The notes under the pieces: model-generated | The model's database searches: none | The model's input: the letters and a program-made list of their open reading frames with translations, nothing else | What the model was told of the DNA's origin: nothing | Translations under genes and position numbers: made by a program | From: Hydnum rufescens UP504 | Lineage: Eukaryota; Basidiomycota; Agaricomycetes; Cantharellales; Hydnaceae | Assembly (NCBI GenBank): GCA_014904985.1 | Contig: MU129221.1 | Location: forward strand, 1 to 42,801 | Length of the DNA stretch: 42,801 nt | Reading direction: 5' to 3' | Shown: positions 8,488-18,400 of the stretch, piece by piece | Position numbering within the stretch: position 1 is the stretch's first letter | Layout: the number at the start of each line of letters is the position of its first letter

Positions 8488-11277
8488 TTAGTCTTTTGAC
8501 AAATGTCGCATTTCACAGTAATGTAGAACGTCCCTTCGCATGGTTTTCCAGTAGAACCCTTGCCGGAGTACTTCCAAGGTCTTCCCCCACCAACCATGGG
8601 CGGACTCGTGGGGAGCATCATGGGCTTCTTTGACAAGGATAAGTTGTTCCTTTACGGGTACACATAGCCTGGAACGGCCATCAGCATCCTTGAAGAGTAG
8701 GAGTCCATTGTCACTTTTGGTGAACTGGCGAAATCGTTCGAGTTCGACCTTTCGTCCTTGGGCAGTCTGGGGTTTAGCATCATCCTCCGTTCTGGTCCAG
8801 ACCGTCTTGAATTCTGGATCGTTAATGTATCCTTCGCGGAAACGTCTGATCGTTTCTAGGGATATGGACAAGTTTAACCCTGGCAAGTACTTATCCGAAC
8901 CTTGGGTTGCAATGACTGGCTCCGAGGTTTCAACGGGGTAGACCCCTGACAGGGCGTTCGTGGAGGACTCGTTCCACGTGGTCGTTTGGGATCGTGTTAG
9001 TACAAACGTGGCCTTTCCCAAACTAGGTGGTCTGTCAGAGAGGCCTAGGTTACTGGATTGGTCGGTCTCGCTCATGATCAATTTGGGTAAATTGGGATCC
9101 TTGGGCGACACTACTTCGTGAGTCAGTGGTAATCGGGACAGGGGGTCCACATTGGAGTGGATACGACCCAGCCGATGTACTATGGTCATCCTGGGAAAGG
9201 CTGCAAACACGGTCCCCCATGCGCTAAGACGACAGTTGGCGTTCTCATAGGTCTTCGCCCATTGTAGTGCTGCATGGTCGGTTACGAGGAGAATTCGTTC
9301 TCCTTCTATGAAAGGCAGGAACCGGATTAGGCTGTCCTTGGCTGCTAAGGCCTCACGTTCCGTAGCGGAGTACCGGGTTTCGGCGGGTTTACAAGTGTGG
9401 CTCCAGTAGGCAATGACCCTTTCTACGTGGACGGTAGTATCCTCGAATGAACTTGCCCACGAACCTGGTACTGGACGATCGTCGTGGATCTCGGAGAGTT
9501 TGACGGTCAATTCAGGTACTGGACTCCCCTCGTTGTATGCTTTACGGAGACGCTCGTAGGTTTTGGTGTCTCGTAGGTCCCGTATTAGTATGGGCTGGAT
9601 CTGTTGCAAGGCTCCGGCGAGGGCCACATCAGAAGCGTCGGTGTATAGTCGGTAACTCTGGCCCCGGATGGGGTGACCCTGAATGGGTGCCAACATCAAC
9701 GCTAGCTTCATCATTCTATAGGCCTCCTCATGCTTGGCTTGCCAGCTCCAGGGTGAGGCCTTCCGGAGTAGTACGAATAAAGGCGCGGCGATTCCGGAGA
9801 AACAGGGTATGTACGCGGCGAAGTAGACAGCCATCCCTAGGAAGGTCTCTAGGTCCTTACGATGACGAGGAGTAGCTAGAGTGGTAACCGCTTGTATTTT
9901 CTCCGCGTTGGTGGACAGTCCTAATCGTGACACCTTTTGTCCTAGAAGCTGTATACTGCGATACCCTACATGACACTTGTGCGGTGCCAACGTAATACCG
10001 GATTTCCTGATGGCTTCAAGAACCGTACTGATGTGGTCGAGGTGTTCGTCGAAAGTCCCGGAGTAAACCACAATGTCGTCGATGTATACTAGTGTGAATA
10101 TCCACAAGTAAGGGGCTAGGATTTCTTGCATTACTCGTTGGAATATAGGAGGTCCGTTTCTCCATCCGAAAGGCATTCTAGTGAACTGGTGTAGCCCACG
10201 GTGCGTCCTCATGGCGGTGTATGGTTGGGAGATATCGTCGAATTCCAGTTGAGTGAATCCGGCTAGGGCATCGAAAGAGGACAAATATTGTGCCCCTGAA
10301 AGGGCTTGGAGAATGTCACTTTGTCGTGGTATAGGAAATTGGTCGGGCATGGTGGCTGCGTTCAGTTTCCTCCAATCGACGCAAAGTCGGTCCTTGCCAT
10401 TTTTGTGCACGATTAACACGGGGGCTCCCCAGGGGCTGTTCGATGGTTCAATCACCCCCTGTTTTAACCACAGATCCAACTGTTTGTTGATGAGGTCCCT
10501 TTTGGCTGGTGAGGTGATGTACGGAGCGGCCGAGATAGGCTTAGTACTGGGCATTAATTCAATGTGTACCTTGGTAGGGTGTTTGCCTAATCGTACGTTG
10601 AACCCAAAAGCCATTTTGTGTTTTCGTAATACCTTATATAGTCGAGTGTGTTGGTTGGCCGTCAACAACGGGTCCACGTCGATTAAGGATTCCAGGTCCT
10701 GGGACTTTAGTTCATCCGTGTCGCCGGGCTCTGCAGTTTTCGGGCCTCCCCCCGTAAACTCTGGGGCTCCCGTTTTTAGGGCGTTAACTTGAACCTTGTC
10801 ATGGTCATCTGGTTCTTCCCGGTTTAGATCCTTTTTGCTGAGGGACCCATCTATGAGCGTATGGACGAACAGGGCTTTTCGTTCGAACCGGTCCCTATCT
10901 TCCGGGCTCAAATCGGCTTCCTTACTGAGGCATATGGCAGGATCTAACAACTGTCCTAATACTTTGCCCTTACGAAGCAGTTTGGGCGAAGAGGAGGGGT
11001 TGGCGACTGGTAGGGATAGTTCCTCCGCCGTGTCTACTATGCAGTCGACTGTGGCTAGGAAACTATGGCTACCTCTCCATATTATCCTCTTTTCGATTAA
11101 TCGTGGACCGTCGTTTTGATCGTAGTTTCCCTTAACTCGTACTTGAGCCACGTGTCCTCCTGGGATGAGAGTGTCTTCTAGGGCCACAACCCGTCCTTGG
11201 CCCGCTCGTTCCTTTTTAGGGGAAATAACGCTAGGATTCCTTTCCGTATCAGCCTTTATGGACGATTCATCTTCAGT
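8488..11277 (-). CDS. Gypsy-2 pol: reverse transcriptase, RNase H, integrase zinc domain
   Basis: An open frame of about 900 codons. RT motifs in order: 'SPWGAPVLIVHKNGK' (about residue 250 from 11187), 'SSFDALAGFTQLEF' with the first catalytic Asp, 'RMPFGWRNGP', and the catalytic box 'YIDDIVVYS' (about residue 368). RNase H follows with 'LYTDASDVALAGAL' (about 513) and 'YSATEREALAA'. The frame ends within the integrase zinc domain ('HDAPHESAHGWWG', then 'FYWKTMRRDVLHYC'). It is in the same frame as Gag-protease (11278-13242), separated only by TGA 11278-11280. The codon at 11187 is GTG, so no start is proposed; the protein should be made as part of a polyprotein. Confidence 0.92.
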   Translation of the reverse strand, partial: TEDESSIKADTERNPSVISPKKERAGQGRVVALEDTLIPGGHVAQVRVKGNYDQNDGPRLIEKRIIWRGSHSFLATVDCIVDTAEELSLPVANPSSSPKLLRKGKVLGQLLDPAICLSKEADLSPEDRDRFERKALFVHTLIDGSLSKKDLNREEPDDHDKVQVNALKTGAPEFTGGGPKTAEPGDTDELKSQDLESLIDVDPLLTANQHTRLYKVLRKHKMAFGFNVRLGKHPTKVHIELMPSTKPISAAPYITSPAKRDLINKQLDLWLKQGVIEPSNSPWGAPVLIVHKNGKDRLCVDWRKLNAATMPDQFPIPRQSDILQALSGAQYLSSFDALAGFTQLEFDDISQPYTAMRTHRGLHQFTRMPFGWRNGPPIFQRVMQEILAPYLWIFTLVYIDDIVVYSGTFDEHLDHISTVLEAIRKSGITLAPHKCHVGYRSIQLLGQKVSRLGLSTNAEKIQAVTTLATPRHRKDLETFLGMAVYFAAYIPCFSGIAAPLFVLLRKASPWSWQAKHEEAYRMMKLALMLAPIQGHPIRGQSYRLYTDASDVALAGALQQIQPILIRDLRDTKTYERLRKAYNEGSPVPELTVKLSEIHDDRPVPGSWASSFEDTTVHVERVIAYWSHTCKPAETRYSATEREALAAKDSLIRFLPFIEGERILLVTDHAALQWAKTYENANCRLSAWGTVFAAFPRMTIVHRLGRIHSNVDPLSRLPLTHEVVSPKDPNLPKLIMSETDQSSNLGLSDRPPSLGKATFVLTRSQTTTWNESSTNALSGVYPVETSEPVIATQGSDKYLPGLNLSISLETIRRFREGYINDPEFKTVWTRTEDDAKPQTAQGRKVELERFRQFTKSDNGLLLFKDADGRSRLCVPVKEQLILVKEAHDAPHESAHGWWGKTLEVLRQGFYWKTMRRDVLHYCEMRHLSKD

Positions 11278-13242
11278 TCACCAGGAGGCAACAAAGGCCT
11301 CTTGGTCCTTTCGGGTACGACTGGCGGGTATTCGGTGTTCGCTATCTCCTACTTGCCAGTAGGCTTCCCGTTCGGGTCTCATGGTATGCAGTTGCCAAGC
11401 CCGGTGCGTGTCTTCCCCGATTAGGAGGTTGGCGTTCATTCCTTCCACTACGTAGGCTTCAACACCTCGTAATAACATGTGCCCCAATTGGCTACGAAAG
11501 TATAGATCGAGTGTGACATATCCCAGACATTTGGCTTCTCCCGTAAGGTGTAGCAGTCTCAGTTTTAACCCCTGTTTAATTGGGGGGGATTGACCCTTCA
11601 GGGCTCCCAGACACTTGGCGGACACCAAGGTGGCTGCGGCTCCAGAATCGGCAACCACCTCAAGTACAGGCCCATTCACATCATTGACACAGCATTCCAA
11701 TTTAAAGGCGTCCATACCCAGACTAGCCAAACCCGGAGGCCTTTTCACTGTGGGCTCCGGGGCATATACGTCTCCAGGAAGGACCTCGTCCTTTTTAGCA
11801 CTTAACTCGGGGACAGGCCCATTCTTACTCGAAGCAGTGTAACAGGCAGCTCCCTCTAGGGGCGATTCATCGGGTACGACAAGTAAAATGTCAGTTTCCT
11901 TGTCCTCTTCCCCACTGCTGAGAGCTTCGTGGGCAGCCATCATAGCAGCTTGATAAACTTCTTCCGATCCCGAGGACATAGCAATGTAAGCCTTGCGGTA
12001 AGCAACATCGCGCCTGGTACTTGTGGACGGCTTGGCACGTTTGGGATCCTTTTTGTAGGAGCCACAGTCATAATCATAATGTAGCTCGCTTCCACAGTGT
12101 CGACACGGCCGAATAGGTTTCCTTCTAGACCTCACGTCACTAAGGTCATACTCGTAGGTGGGTCCCGTGGTACTAGTACTGGCCAACATCGCGGGAGTAC
12201 GGAATCGACTTCGTCTGAGATCTTCCCTTACACGACGTATAACCTCGTTGGCTATGTCTTCAGTTTGCCGTACGTTGGAAAGGTTCGATATGGCAAGAAG
12301 GGCATCTTCTTGGTCCTTGACCCTGGTAAATAGGGCGTCTGTGTCATGGCAAAGGTCCACGTCCACATAGGCCCGCCAAGAAGGTGGAGCATGTTCCATG
12401 AGGGTACCCACCTCCAGGGAGTCAAATGCGGGATCCGGGATTTCGGGGGGTGGATGCAGGACCCGACGAGCCCTCACCTTTCGGGTCAACCATTCGGTGG
12501 GAGTCTCTCTCTCGTGCCCACGATTACGGAATCGTAGTTCGTTGTAGATAGTAACCTGCTTGTCGTACCAACGGGTACCTAGTAGCCGGGTCCGCATGAT
12601 AAATTTTAACGAGTCCCAATCTTGACTAGCTTGTATCTTCGTAGCATTGGGCAGACTTCGCCACCAGACGTCTGCATGTTTGGTGAACCACATAGTAGTG
12701 GCGAAGGCTAGTTGTTCTCGCATCCGACGACTTCCTGCGGCATAACGATCTAGATCTTCAGTCCAGGAGACAAAAGCATTGTCCGATCCGTCATATTCCA
12801 GTAAATCACTGGGTCGGAATTCGAGTTTGAACTTGGGTTCGTAGTAGGCTTCGCGTTGCCCGAGTCCATCAGGGACCTCATTGGCACCTACAGGCGGAGC
12901 TCCTCCATCGGGGGGACCGGGCCCGGGTGGACCGTTACTCGGCCATCCTCGTTCAGGGTACCCACCCCCGGGTCCTACGGGGGGACGACTGGGGTGGACA
13001 GATCTCCCTACGGGGGGACCTCCTTCATCTCCAGGATCATCATCGTCTGGGGGCCCTCCACCCGGTGGGTTCCAACGGTTACCTTCTGGTCTACCTGGAT
13101 TGGGTCGTATGTGTTGGGCTGAAGAGGGGTCCATTGCCCAGGACGGCAATACTGATCTATGTTCCCAGTGTCTGATTCCTTGCGGGTTCAGTGTCTTGGG
13201 GGCATTCACCGTGGTCTGTTGTCGTAACGGGTCCACTGAGGG
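11278..13242 (-). CDS. Gypsy-2 Gag C-terminal part and aspartic protease
   Basis: An open frame of about 650 codons. The first third is Pro/Gly-rich (PPGGGPPDDDDPG), followed by a capsid-like region ('WTEDLDRYAAGS', 'DVWWRSLPNATK', 'QASQDWDSLKFIMRTRL'). A zinc knuckle C-x2-C-x4-H-x4-C ('CRHCGSELHYDYDC', about residue 376) comes next, then the protease with active-site motif 'VVADSGAAATLVS' (about residue 525) and 'ANLLIGEDTHRAW'. It ends at TGA 11278-11280, after which pol continues in the same frame. An in-frame TGA at 13243-13245 separates it from upstream Gag sequence, so it has no good ATG start. Confidence 0.88.
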   Translation of the reverse strand, partial: PSVDPLRQQTTVNAPKTLNPQGIRHWEHRSVLPSWAMDPSSAQHIRPNPGRPEGNRWNPPGGGPPDDDDPGDEGGPPVGRSVHPSRPPVGPGGGYPERGWPSNGPPGPGPPDGGAPPVGANEVPDGLGQREAYYEPKFKLEFRPSDLLEYDGSDNAFVSWTEDLDRYAAGSRRMREQLAFATTMWFTKHADVWWRSLPNATKIQASQDWDSLKFIMRTRLLGTRWYDKQVTIYNELRFRNRGHERETPTEWLTRKVRARRVLHPPPEIPDPAFDSLEVGTLMEHAPPSWRAYVDVDLCHDTDALFTRVKDQEDALLAISNLSNVRQTEDIANEVIRRVREDLRRSRFRTPAMLASTSTTGPTYEYDLSDVRSRRKPIRPCRHCGSELHYDYDCGSYKKDPKRAKPSTSTRRDVAYRKAYIAMSSGSEEVYQAAMMAAHEALSSGEEDKETDILLVVPDESPLEGAACYTASSKNGPVPELSAKKDEVLPGDVYAPEPTVKRPPGLASLGMDAFKLECCVNDVNGPVLEVVADSGAAATLVSAKCLGALKGQSPPIKQGLKLRLLHLTGEAKCLGYVTLDLYFRSQLGHMLLRGVEAYVVEGMNANLLIGEDTHRAWQLHTMRPEREAYWQVGDSEHRIPASRTRKDQEAFVASW

Positions 13243-14581
13243 TCAGGGTCGTCTAGCGTCGAACTGGGGACGGGGCAGTTGAGTCCCCTCGTCGCTGACC
13301 AAGGTTCCAGGCATCGGAATCTCCTGGTTCTGCCACGGTAGCCCTTGTTCTCGTTCAGAGTATGCAGCTAGCGGCGAGATGACTCTAGGGGGGTCGTTTA
13401 CTACTCCTGTCACGTACCCCTGTGCCTTGGAGTTCGTAGTATAAGCCACCGACTCATTTTCGTCGACGCTTTGGAGTTGTGCTATGATCTTGAGTCCAGT
13501 ATGTAGCCGACGTAAGCCCAGGGCAGCTAGCTGTAGGACCTTATCTTCCGATGGGACTCCCGCTTCCATATGGACAGCAAGTACTCCTCCTGGATCGAAT
13601 TTGTAGGGTCTGGGTCGGATACGAAGTAATGCTTGGCGATTTCGGCTGCAGTATCCTGTAGTATTTGGCCACACTGTAGCAACGTCAGGCTGAATTCCGT
13701 ATCAGGCTTAAAGACTGTAGGTTGACCCGTACGGGACACTTGAACGACAGTGTCAGTAAAGGAGGACGATTCTACGTCGAGAGTGTACGGCAGGTGGTAT
13801 AAGGACGTGTTAATCAGACGTATGTCGGCCGCTGCACTAGGTCCCTGTTCCCAACGTAGGGATTCGACCACTGACAACAGTAAGGTTCTACGGCGAAGTA
13901 CCTCCTGGTCCATGGAGGCTTCAACAGACGGAAGCTCATTGGTCGTGGATCTGGCTCTTTCATCCATGACAGATGTAGCTGGTCCGCTACTTCGACGAGA
14001 GTCCTGGGGAGTGCCTCGAGAAGTGTGCATGGCGAGATCGCGATTCGTAGGCCTAGTATACTTTACGGACCTTGGACACTCCTTAAGTACGTTTTCGGGT
14101 TCGCTTAGCCGTAGGTCTGAGGGATCACGGCGTGGCAGGTGGCCAGGTTTCCAGGCTGTTCTTGTGAGGCTGGAAGCAGTGGAGTCTGGACTACTGCCAG
14201 ATCCTGGACTGGATCTGGCCCAGTCCCTGGAAGTGAAGTCTAGAGCTTCGTTATTTTTTGGGGGAGTGACCACCCTTTTGAGGTATCCACCCTGGTTAAG
14301 AGGGGGCTGCGAATCTTCGATGATAACGTATCGTAGGCTCGGTCGAGTATAGGCGAAATGAGTGTTGAGCCCCAGATGTGGGTTCTTACACACTCCACCA
14401 GTGTTAATTCGGTAGAGTCCGAATTAGGTTTGGGGCGATTAAACAGTCCCAGCGGGGGTTCCGGATTGGGCTTTGGTCCATGTCTACCTTCGACAGGATT
14501 GCGTGTTAGTTCGAAGGTAGGGTCCGGGAACGAACTAGGATGGGTCTTCAGACATAGGTCCGTAGGTCCGGGTTTTGCCAT
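13243..14581 (-). pseudogene. Gypsy-2 Gag N-terminal region, starting in the 5' LTR
   Basis: Three overlapping minus ORFs cover this interval: 14581-14240 (ATG start inside the 5' LTR, reading across the PBS), 14393-13527 and 13674-13243. The last two join well around 13620-13560 after a frame change and lead, through TGA 13243-13245, straight into the Gag-protease frame. Ser/Arg-rich and charged sequence is followed by a possible helical part ('LQLAALGLRRLHTGLKIIAQL'). No named domain is recognised. Either a long Gag N-terminus or a separate leader ORF is possible; the ATG within the LTR is conserved in both LTR copies. Confidence 0.5.
14391..14400 (-). other. Gypsy-2 candidate primer-binding site
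   Basis: One base after the 5' LTR the element strand reads TGGTGGAGTG, beginning with the TGG expected for pairing with a tRNA 3' CCA. I find no complementary segment in the LTR, so self-priming as in Gypsy-1 is not supported. The tRNA is not identified. Confidence 0.5.
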
Positions 14582-14914
14582 GACGCTAGAAATAGAAGTA
14601 AAGTTCTGTGGTCAGGTCACGTAGTGCGAGAATCGCAGTGTACTGTTCCAGTACACTGCGGGTAGCAGCCAAGTGAGTGGAAAAAGATACATTTTCGGAT
14701 CTTCCCGTGGCTAGCTATTCGAGTCTACTTACGTAAACAGATACGAATCTAGCTAAAGCCGGGGCAGCACCAAACTCCTGTGGAGAAGCTTTCCACCGGA
14801 GTATTTGAGAAGAAAAGGAAAAAAGGAAGTAAGAAAGGAGGGAATACATTGGTTCATAGTGGTAGCGACGTTTTAATAGGGCCGAGTGCCAGTCGGACTA
14901 ATATCCCACTAACA
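14402..14914 (-). repeat. Gypsy-2 5' LTR
   Basis: A 513-bp LTR matching 4857-5370 with six substitutions, each CG against CA or TG, and one base fewer in an A run near 14680. It is followed by the second CTCCT target copy at 14915-14919. Confidence 0.93.
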
Positions 14915-14919
14915 CTCCT

Positions 14920-15114
14920 CACTCCCTCTTATTTTCATTAATGTCTACAACCCACCTTCCACCTTTTCTTCCTTACAACCCCTTTACAACTTACTTGCAA
15001 ACCCCCTTTTCCTCCCACTGGACTCCCCTTTCATTCTCCTAGGTGACTTTAATATGCATTCCCCTCTTTGGGATGCCCCTGATAGGGCAGGTGTGAGTGA
15101 CACAGAGGCAGATG
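14920..15114 (+). pseudogene. LINE ORF2 endonuclease, segment 2
   Basis: Continuation of the endonuclease frame from 4856. It contains 'FINVYNPPSTFSSL' and 'FILLGDFNMHSPLWDAP'; the Asp and Asn of GDFN are catalytic in APE-type LINE endonucleases. It ends at the AGATG target copy (15110-15114) of the Copia insertion and resumes at 20165. Confidence 0.85.
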
Positions 15115-15484
15115 TAATGAGGCAGTGGCTCAGCATACACCCATATAAGGGAGAAGACTGTATTAGTACCTAATGAGGCAGTGGCTATACATAATAAAGT
15201 ATAAGTACTTGGCTAGGGTATATGACAGTTGGCCCTGGACTTTACCTCAGCATACACCCATATAAGGGAGAAGACTGAGGGAAAGTCTGGTGGCAGATTC
15301 TGGGTTGTATAGTTGCAGGCATTCAGCAAGTGGCGTGCTCACAGTGCGGGAGCTTGGTCTGTCTTTCGGCAAGTGGCATGCCTGCACTGCGGGAGCTCGG
15401 TCTATCTTTTGGCAAGTGCCATGCTCACATGTGGGAGCTCAGGTCTTGTGGCATGTACCAGATTGGAGTGTAGCTGTCTCAATA
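15115..15484 (-). repeat. Copia 3' LTR
   Basis: 370 bp. It holds three tandem copies of a unit of about 43 bp (about 15329-15455, each with GGCAAGTG...GGGAGCT) and a duplicated segment of about 25-45 bp (AATGAGGCAGTGGCT and ACACCCATATAAGGGAG, each twice). The polyprotein frame appears to run into it and stop at 15439-15441. Confidence 0.88.
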
Positions 15485-18400
15485 CCCCCCCACAATCTAG
15501 GGACCATGCCCAGGAGTTGGACAAAATACTCATGTTTAACATGGGGTAGTGTTTTGGTAAGGATGTCGGCTGCTTGATCCTCAGTTGGGCATCATTGTAT
15601 GTTGATGTGTTTTTTAGTGATGGCTTCTCAGATGAAGTGGTGTCATACATCAATGTGTTTCATATGTGAGCTTGTGTCTGTGGTGTTTGTTGCTAGTGCG
15701 ATGGCACTTTGATTGTCACACCAAATGGTTGTTGGGAGAGTTGGTTTTGAACCAAGGTCTGTGAGTATGTTGCATAACCAGATTGATTCTTGTGCTGTGC
15801 GTGTAGACCTTATGTACTCAGCTTCAGTTGATGATAGTGCAGGAGTGCTTCGGGCTTTGCTGCTCCATGTGATGGCAGTGCCAGCCAGCATGAATACATA
15901 TCCACTAGTGGATTTGCGTGAGTCTATGTCTCCTGCCCAATCTGCATCACTGAATCCATGTGCAATTGCTGATAATTTGTGATCCAATTTTCCATTGTAT
16001 ACCAAGGAGAGTTCTTGTGTGCCTTTTAGGTATTGGATGACATGCTTTGCAGCAAGCCAGTGTTCGTGGCCATAGTTGGAATTGAATCGACATAGTGAGC
16101 CAACGGCAAAGGCAATGTCTGGTCTAGTGGCCATTGCTGCATATAGTAGTGATCCAGTGAGGTTCTGATATGGTATGGATTTCATTTCGGCACATTCAGT
16201 ATCAGTTTGTGGTGATTGTGTGGTGGAGAGGGGGGTGTTCATGTCCATTGGGGTACATGCACCATTTGCATCAGCCATACCATATCACTCACACATATCT
16301 TGGATGTAACATCATTGGGAAAGAGTTATTGTCTGGTTGGGTTGGTCATGGATGATCTCCATTCCAAGTAGGAAGTGTGCTTCCCCAAGCTCAGTGATAT
16401 CAAACCTTTCTTTGAGGCGACTCTTTATCTTGGTCCATGTGGGGCTTGAGTTTGTGGCAGCCAGCATATCATCCACATAAAGTGCAATAATGATGAGGAT
16501 TCCATTGTGGTTGTACACATAGAGACATTTGTCTCCAGTGCATGCGATGAAACCAAGTTCCACAAGGATACCATTGATGAGATCATTCCAGACCTTTCCA
16601 GATTGTTTCAATCCATACAGGGTCCATAGTAGTAACCATATGTCATCTGGATCAGCCCCTATGCCATCTCGTGGTTTCATGTATATTTCTTCCTTCAGGT
16701 AGCCATTTAGGTAGGCGGTTTTTATGTTGAGTTGTTCAAGATCCAGGTCATATATTACAGAGAGAGCACAGACAAGTCGGATTGAGGCAATTTTGGTTAC
16801 AGGTGCATATGTTTCAAGATAGTTGATCCCTGGGACTTGGCTGAATCCTTGTGCAACCAGTCAGACCTTGTGGCAGACCACATTTCCTGCAGTATCTCGT
16901 TTCAGTTTGAAGACAAGTTTACTGCCAACAAGTTTTTGGCCTTCAGGGACATCCTGTTTTTTAATGACTTCAAATGTCTTGTTTTCCAGGATTGACTGCA
17001 GTTCCTTGTTGATTCCCTGTTTCCATTTGTTGGCATCAACACCACACATGGCTTCTTTATAGCTGCGGGCCTCATCAGTGCTTTTGGGAGTGGTTACTGC
17101 TGTGAGTGCGAATATGTTGTGTTCATGGATAGTGATTGTTTCTGCTGTCACAGTGTCGGGCACTGTGGTAAGGTATCCAGCAGCTTGTTGGAAATCACTC
17201 TCACTAGTGGCATTATTTAGGCCCTCTTGGTGCCATGCAGGAGGGTGGCAGTCACATTGTGGTCATCTGGGTAGCAGATCAGGTACTGGTGCCAGTGCAG
17301 CAGGTATAGGGGCCAATTGAGGTGCCTCTAGTGTGGGGGCCTCATCTACTGTGGGGACCTCATCCACTGTGGGGACCTCATCCATTATGGAGGGTATGTC
17401 AACTGGGGTTGGCATATCATTGGCCTGGGTGGTCTCTGTATTTTCATCAGGCCAGAGGTCAATTTCCTGTGGTGCATCTTGTAGGTATGATCCCTCATTG
17501 AATTTGACATCATGGGAGATGATGATTCGATGGTCACTGATGCGCCATAAGTGGTATGCCTTGCTCCCAACTGCATATCCCAATAGTATGCACTTGTCAG
17601 CTTTGTTGTCTAGTTTCTTTCGGAGTGCTTTGGGGATAAATGCATATGCAATAGTTCCAAATTCGCAGATCCCAAGAATGTGGGGTCATTTCTTGGACCA
17701 GATTTCCATTGGGGTTTTATCATTTAGAGTGGCATGGGGGGATACATTTCCAAGATATGTAGCAGTGAGGGCTGCCCCCACCCAGAAGCCATTGGACATT
17801 CCTGCTGCCTTAAGCATTGGCCTGATTTTTTTGACAATTGTTCGATTCCCCTGCTCTGACAATCCGTTCTGCTCTGGTGTGTATGGAGTGGAAGTCTGAG
17901 AGGTGATCCCTTCAGTTCTGAGGTAGTGTTGGAAGTGAAGTGAAGTATATTCACCTCCATTGTCACTGCGGATTGTCTTGATTTTATGCCCAGTCTCCCT
18001 CTCAACAGATGCTTTGAATTCTAGGAATGATGACAAGACATTGCTTTTTGCTGATAGGAGGTATAGGAATTTTCGGCAAGAGTGATCATCCGTGAATGTG
18101 ACGAAGTATCATTTGCCACCAATTGATAGTGGGAGTGGGCCACAGACATCAGAGTGAATGTGATCGAGGATTTCATTTGCAGTTGTCTTGTTGTTTGGGA
18201 AGGGGAGTCAGTGTGCCTTTCCAAGGGCACAGGGTTCACAGAACTCTGGGGTTCCAGTGAGTCTGCTGATGTCCTCCACCATGCCCTGATTCACTAATCG
18301 CCAGATGTTGTCAAATCCAAGGTGGCCTAGTCATCGGTGCAGGATGTTTATGTTGATTGAGTGGGTTGTGGCAGTGTTGGCAGAGGTGTGGTTGTGTATG

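Larger units (their letters stand above)
4857..14914 (-). mobile_element. Gypsy-2, nearly complete chromovirus LTR retrotransposon
   Basis: A 10,058-bp Ty3/Gypsy element on the minus strand, bounded by LTRs of 514 and 513 bp and a perfect 5-bp target duplication CTCCT (4852-4856 and 14915-14919). Order in element sense: LTR, PBS, Gag N-terminal region, Gag with zinc knuckle, protease, RT, RNase H, integrase, GPY/F module, chromodomain, about 1.9 kb of extra sense sequence, PPT, LTR. It is CpG-rich, unlike the elements around it, and its LTRs differ by six substitutions (all at CpG sites) and one A-run indel, so it is the youngest large insertion. At least three frame breaks in integrase and chromodomain, one TGA between protease and RT, and breaks in the first and last ORFs make this copy non-autonomous. 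Confidence 0.93.

Noticed and set aside
12881..13282. Plus-strand Pro/Gly-rich ORF
   Set aside because: Antisense shadow of the Pro/Gly-rich part of Gypsy-2 Gag.
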